Below are positions 14,601 through 15,339 of a stretch of DNA of 15,339 bases, in pieces. The notes beneath the pieces were generated by a model. That model worked only from the letters and a program-made list of their open reading frames with translations, was not told the DNA's origin and ran no database searches. Each line of letters begins with the position of its first letter. Position 1 is the stretch's first letter. The DNA comes from XYA12-FULL-58-9 sp001798605 (GTDB lineage Bacteria; Myxococcota; XYA12-FULL-58-9): positions 1-15,339 of the forward strand of contig DAINMX010000152.1 in NCBI GenBank assembly GCA_036736205.1, written 5' to 3'. The position numbers and the translations under genes were made by a program.

Positions 14601-15339
14601 TGTGCTCCAGGTCGCCGGTGGCGCTCTCGATCACATCATTGTTCGTGACGCGCCAAGCGGTGGTGGCTCTCCGGTTGGACCGGCCTCGATCAACACTGAC
14701 ACATCCTTCCAGGTGTTCGCTGCGGGATACGATGCCGATGATAACTTTGTGGGGGCACAATCGGTCACTTGGTCAGTGGTGGGTGGCATTGGCGCGATCG
14801 TTGCCGGTCCGAGTACCAACTCGGTGTTCAATGCGACCACAGTGGGATCGGGAACCATTGATGCTGATGACGGCCCACCGACTGACTTGATTTCCTACCC
14901 ATCGGGGACGCTTACGGTTTCGGTGGGAGCGCTCGCCGAGATTCGCATCGAGGACGACAACGACTGTGCCGGCACAGAGATTGGCAACGAGACTCTCGCG
15001 GCCGATCAGACGCTCACTGTCTATGCCGTTGGCTACGACGCTGATGGCAACTGCCGCGGTGATGAGACGGTTGCCTGGGCCGTGAATGGGGGCATCGGTG
15101 GTATGACGCCCGCATCCGGTTCGAGCTCGGTTTTCAATCCGAAGTTGGCTGCGGTCGGCTCGATCACCGCAACTCACGCTACGGTGGCCTCCGATGACAC
15201 CGGCGCTCTCACGATCACGGTGGGTGCTCTCGCGGCGATTACCATTCGCACCAGGCCCGGAGGGGTAGGTGTCGCCGTCGGTAATGTGTCTATTACTGTC
15301 GATGACACGCTCACGTTGTATTCGGCCGGATACGACAGC
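11605..15339 (+). CDS. Giant Ig-like-repeat surface lipoprotein, C-terminus beyond window
   Basis: ATG at 11605 has GAGG 7 bases upstream; 1245 codons follow without a stop up to the window end. Residues 1-21 form a signal peptide (MKRPDWK, then ILAGLLVGSLSV) ending in GC, a slightly unusual lipobox with Cys21. Domains in order: a PKD/Ig-like sandwich (about 30-117; PPVADAGFDQVVLVGDTVILDG); three Big_5/SbsA-type Ig domains (123-230, 232-346, 348-462), with hallmarks such as PPVVTATDPA, FSEPI, TLTDGITDQVGNALDGD; two copies of an adhesin-type sandwich (about 470-563 and 565-690; LLETGPASGIFIGSI against LLESTEGSFSAVVAL); then repeats of about 101 residues from 706 to the end. It is probably anchored in the outer membrane and projects outward as an adhesin or stalk. 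No enzyme motif, dockerin or sorting signal appears in the part seen. Codon usage looks uniform with its neighbours. Confidence 0.92.
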   Translation, partial: MKRPDWKILAGLLVGSLSVGCEPKVAIELPPVADAGFDQVVLVGDTVILDGSRSRRADGELPDLQWSRVTSPAQSGAVLSSSTVSSPTFVADVEGTYIFRLIARHGAVVSAPDFINVMARSALTVDWTVPNNGAADVSVSTPLVVAFSTPVQVSSIHSGTIGISGPAGPVRCSAALEPGYRIAVLTPLAPLLPGVNYKLTISQGVTDLYGGTLAQPVTIWFTTAATTTDNQPPVVTATDPASAAVVDAGVVVRAVFSEPIASTSLTRASFTVANSASVEVSGVRTIGAGGVVAVFAADAALTAGETYTVTLTDGITDQVGNALDGDHDGVAGGSYQFTFVVTTAPDMTPPTVTQVVPGDGFVEVGLGTMVELELSEPVDPATVTSASIILAPVAVPETPVAATVSLDMTRMLVTLEPDVWLAPGTTFVVTVTDAVTDLAGNALDGDGNGAAAGSFVSRFSTGNPTGTTGVLTVVESFFPGENLQVELTDTDLNVTSAADMATVILLTSSGENEPLELLETGPASGIFIGSISTSFRDTTPGFDDDGTLTVQASETVTVIYNDQLTALGTPDSITAVVSVVGGVDGTVSVINVPGNAVEVTVEDADVVANPTTGTDVLGCGATNPCVRISSPSTGDGEDMPLLLESTEGSFSAVVALAVSATAVPGNGILEIAGAATVEVSYIDGLRANGDNRGVSVLASTNLSLHHVVIRDQPNGRGSAVEAMTISADDSVVFYAAGYDDQGGYLGDQSVDWSVAGGIGIPTPIGGMSTTFTAITVGFGTVTATHPDSSVGPDSTGLIEVVAGGLAYVLIRDASDGVGNEVGGMTLRTDDTRTLYSAGYDADDNFVGNTVVTWSVTGSIGKVSPAIGSSTQFNPTTIGTGRIWGTHASTWVSVDHTGDVVVSGGNLAAVVIYDAPGGPTGGGAQVGDLSITTDDDVSFFAAGFDADGNYLGDQSVTWRVVGGIGEVSPNIGSSTTFNPTDLGPGQVIADHASARDASTGVLQVAGGALDHIIVRDAPSGGGSPVGPASINTDTSFQVFAAGYDADDNFVGAQSVTWSVVGGIGAIVAGPSTNSVFNATTVGSGTIDADDGPPTDLISYPSGTLTVSVGALAEIRIEDDNDCAGTEIGNETLAADQTLTVYAVGYDADGNCRGDETVAWAVNGGIGGMTPASGSSSVFNPKLAAVGSITATHATVASDDTGALTITVGALAAITIRTRPGGVGVAVGNVSITVDDTLTLYSAGYDS
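13720..15339 (+). repeat. Tandem ~101-residue Ig-like repeats, five and a partial sixth
   Basis: Aligning on the motif IRD...G(V)G..V shows repeat units with that Asp at residues 711, 812, 913, 1015 and 1117; a sixth begins near 1216 and is cut by the window end. The period is 303-306 bases. Each unit has VxIRDxPxGxG, then DDxxxxYxAGYDxDxNxxGDxxVxWxVxGGIG, then GSSTxFNPT and THA, then TGxLxVxxGxLA. The conserved YDADGN loop is acidic and could bind calcium. Copies differ widely at the DNA level, so the array is old rather than freshly duplicated. The fifth unit alone carries two Cys (in NDCAG and GNCRG). Confidence 0.88.

Overview
The window is GC-rich, densely coding Gram-negative bacterial chromosome. 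It encodes many lipobox and signal-peptide proteins, outer-membrane proteins, a TolB-like/PEGA protein, an RCC1 propeller lipoprotein and a giant Ig-like surface protein. This style suggests a Myxococcota/deltaproteobacterial or related uncultured lineage. No marker gene fixes the taxonomy, so this is an inference. The tRNA gene encodes its own CCA end.

Layout. (1) 1-1767, minus strand: the 5' part of a secreted TolB-like/PEGA protein and an alpha/beta hydrolase. (2) 1768-2258: no recognised gene, but a clear plus-strand intrinsic terminator with no plus-strand gene in front of it. (3) 2259-2901, minus: a FitA-like antitoxin and PIN-domain toxin. (4) 3107-3997, minus: an OmpA-family lipoprotein with a TTG start. 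(5) 4096-4745, plus: a Phd-type antitoxin and a second PIN toxin, divergent from the OmpA gene. (6) 4904-7172, plus: a lipoprotein with two PKD-like domains and a seven-bladed RCC1 propeller, then a small zinc-ribbon membrane protein. (7) 7179-7793: a 5'-truncated beta-helix gene. (8) 8073-8600, plus: a coiled-coil lipoprotein with two CxxxC motifs. (9) 8803-9374, minus: a HigB/HigA toxin-antitoxin pair. (10) 9485-9561, minus: tRNA-Arg(CCG) with its promoter. (11) 9770 to the window end, plus: an outer-membrane beta-barrel protein with two tandem beta-sandwich domains, then a giant Ig-like surface lipoprotein that runs off the window (1245 codons present, no stop).

Two themes stand out. One is cell-envelope biology: most non-TA proteins are predicted to be exported, lipidated or in the outer membrane. 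The barrel protein and the giant Ig-like protein are separated by only 56 bases and are the best candidates for an undescribed surface-display or adhesion pair. The other is three unrelated toxin-antitoxin modules within about 7 kb. Each has promoter-like hexamers placed so that transcription would begin at or within a few bases of the first start codon, which suggests leaderless or near-leaderless expression. Two large coding regions (1-732 and 11605-15339) have no stop inside the window and are easy to miss.
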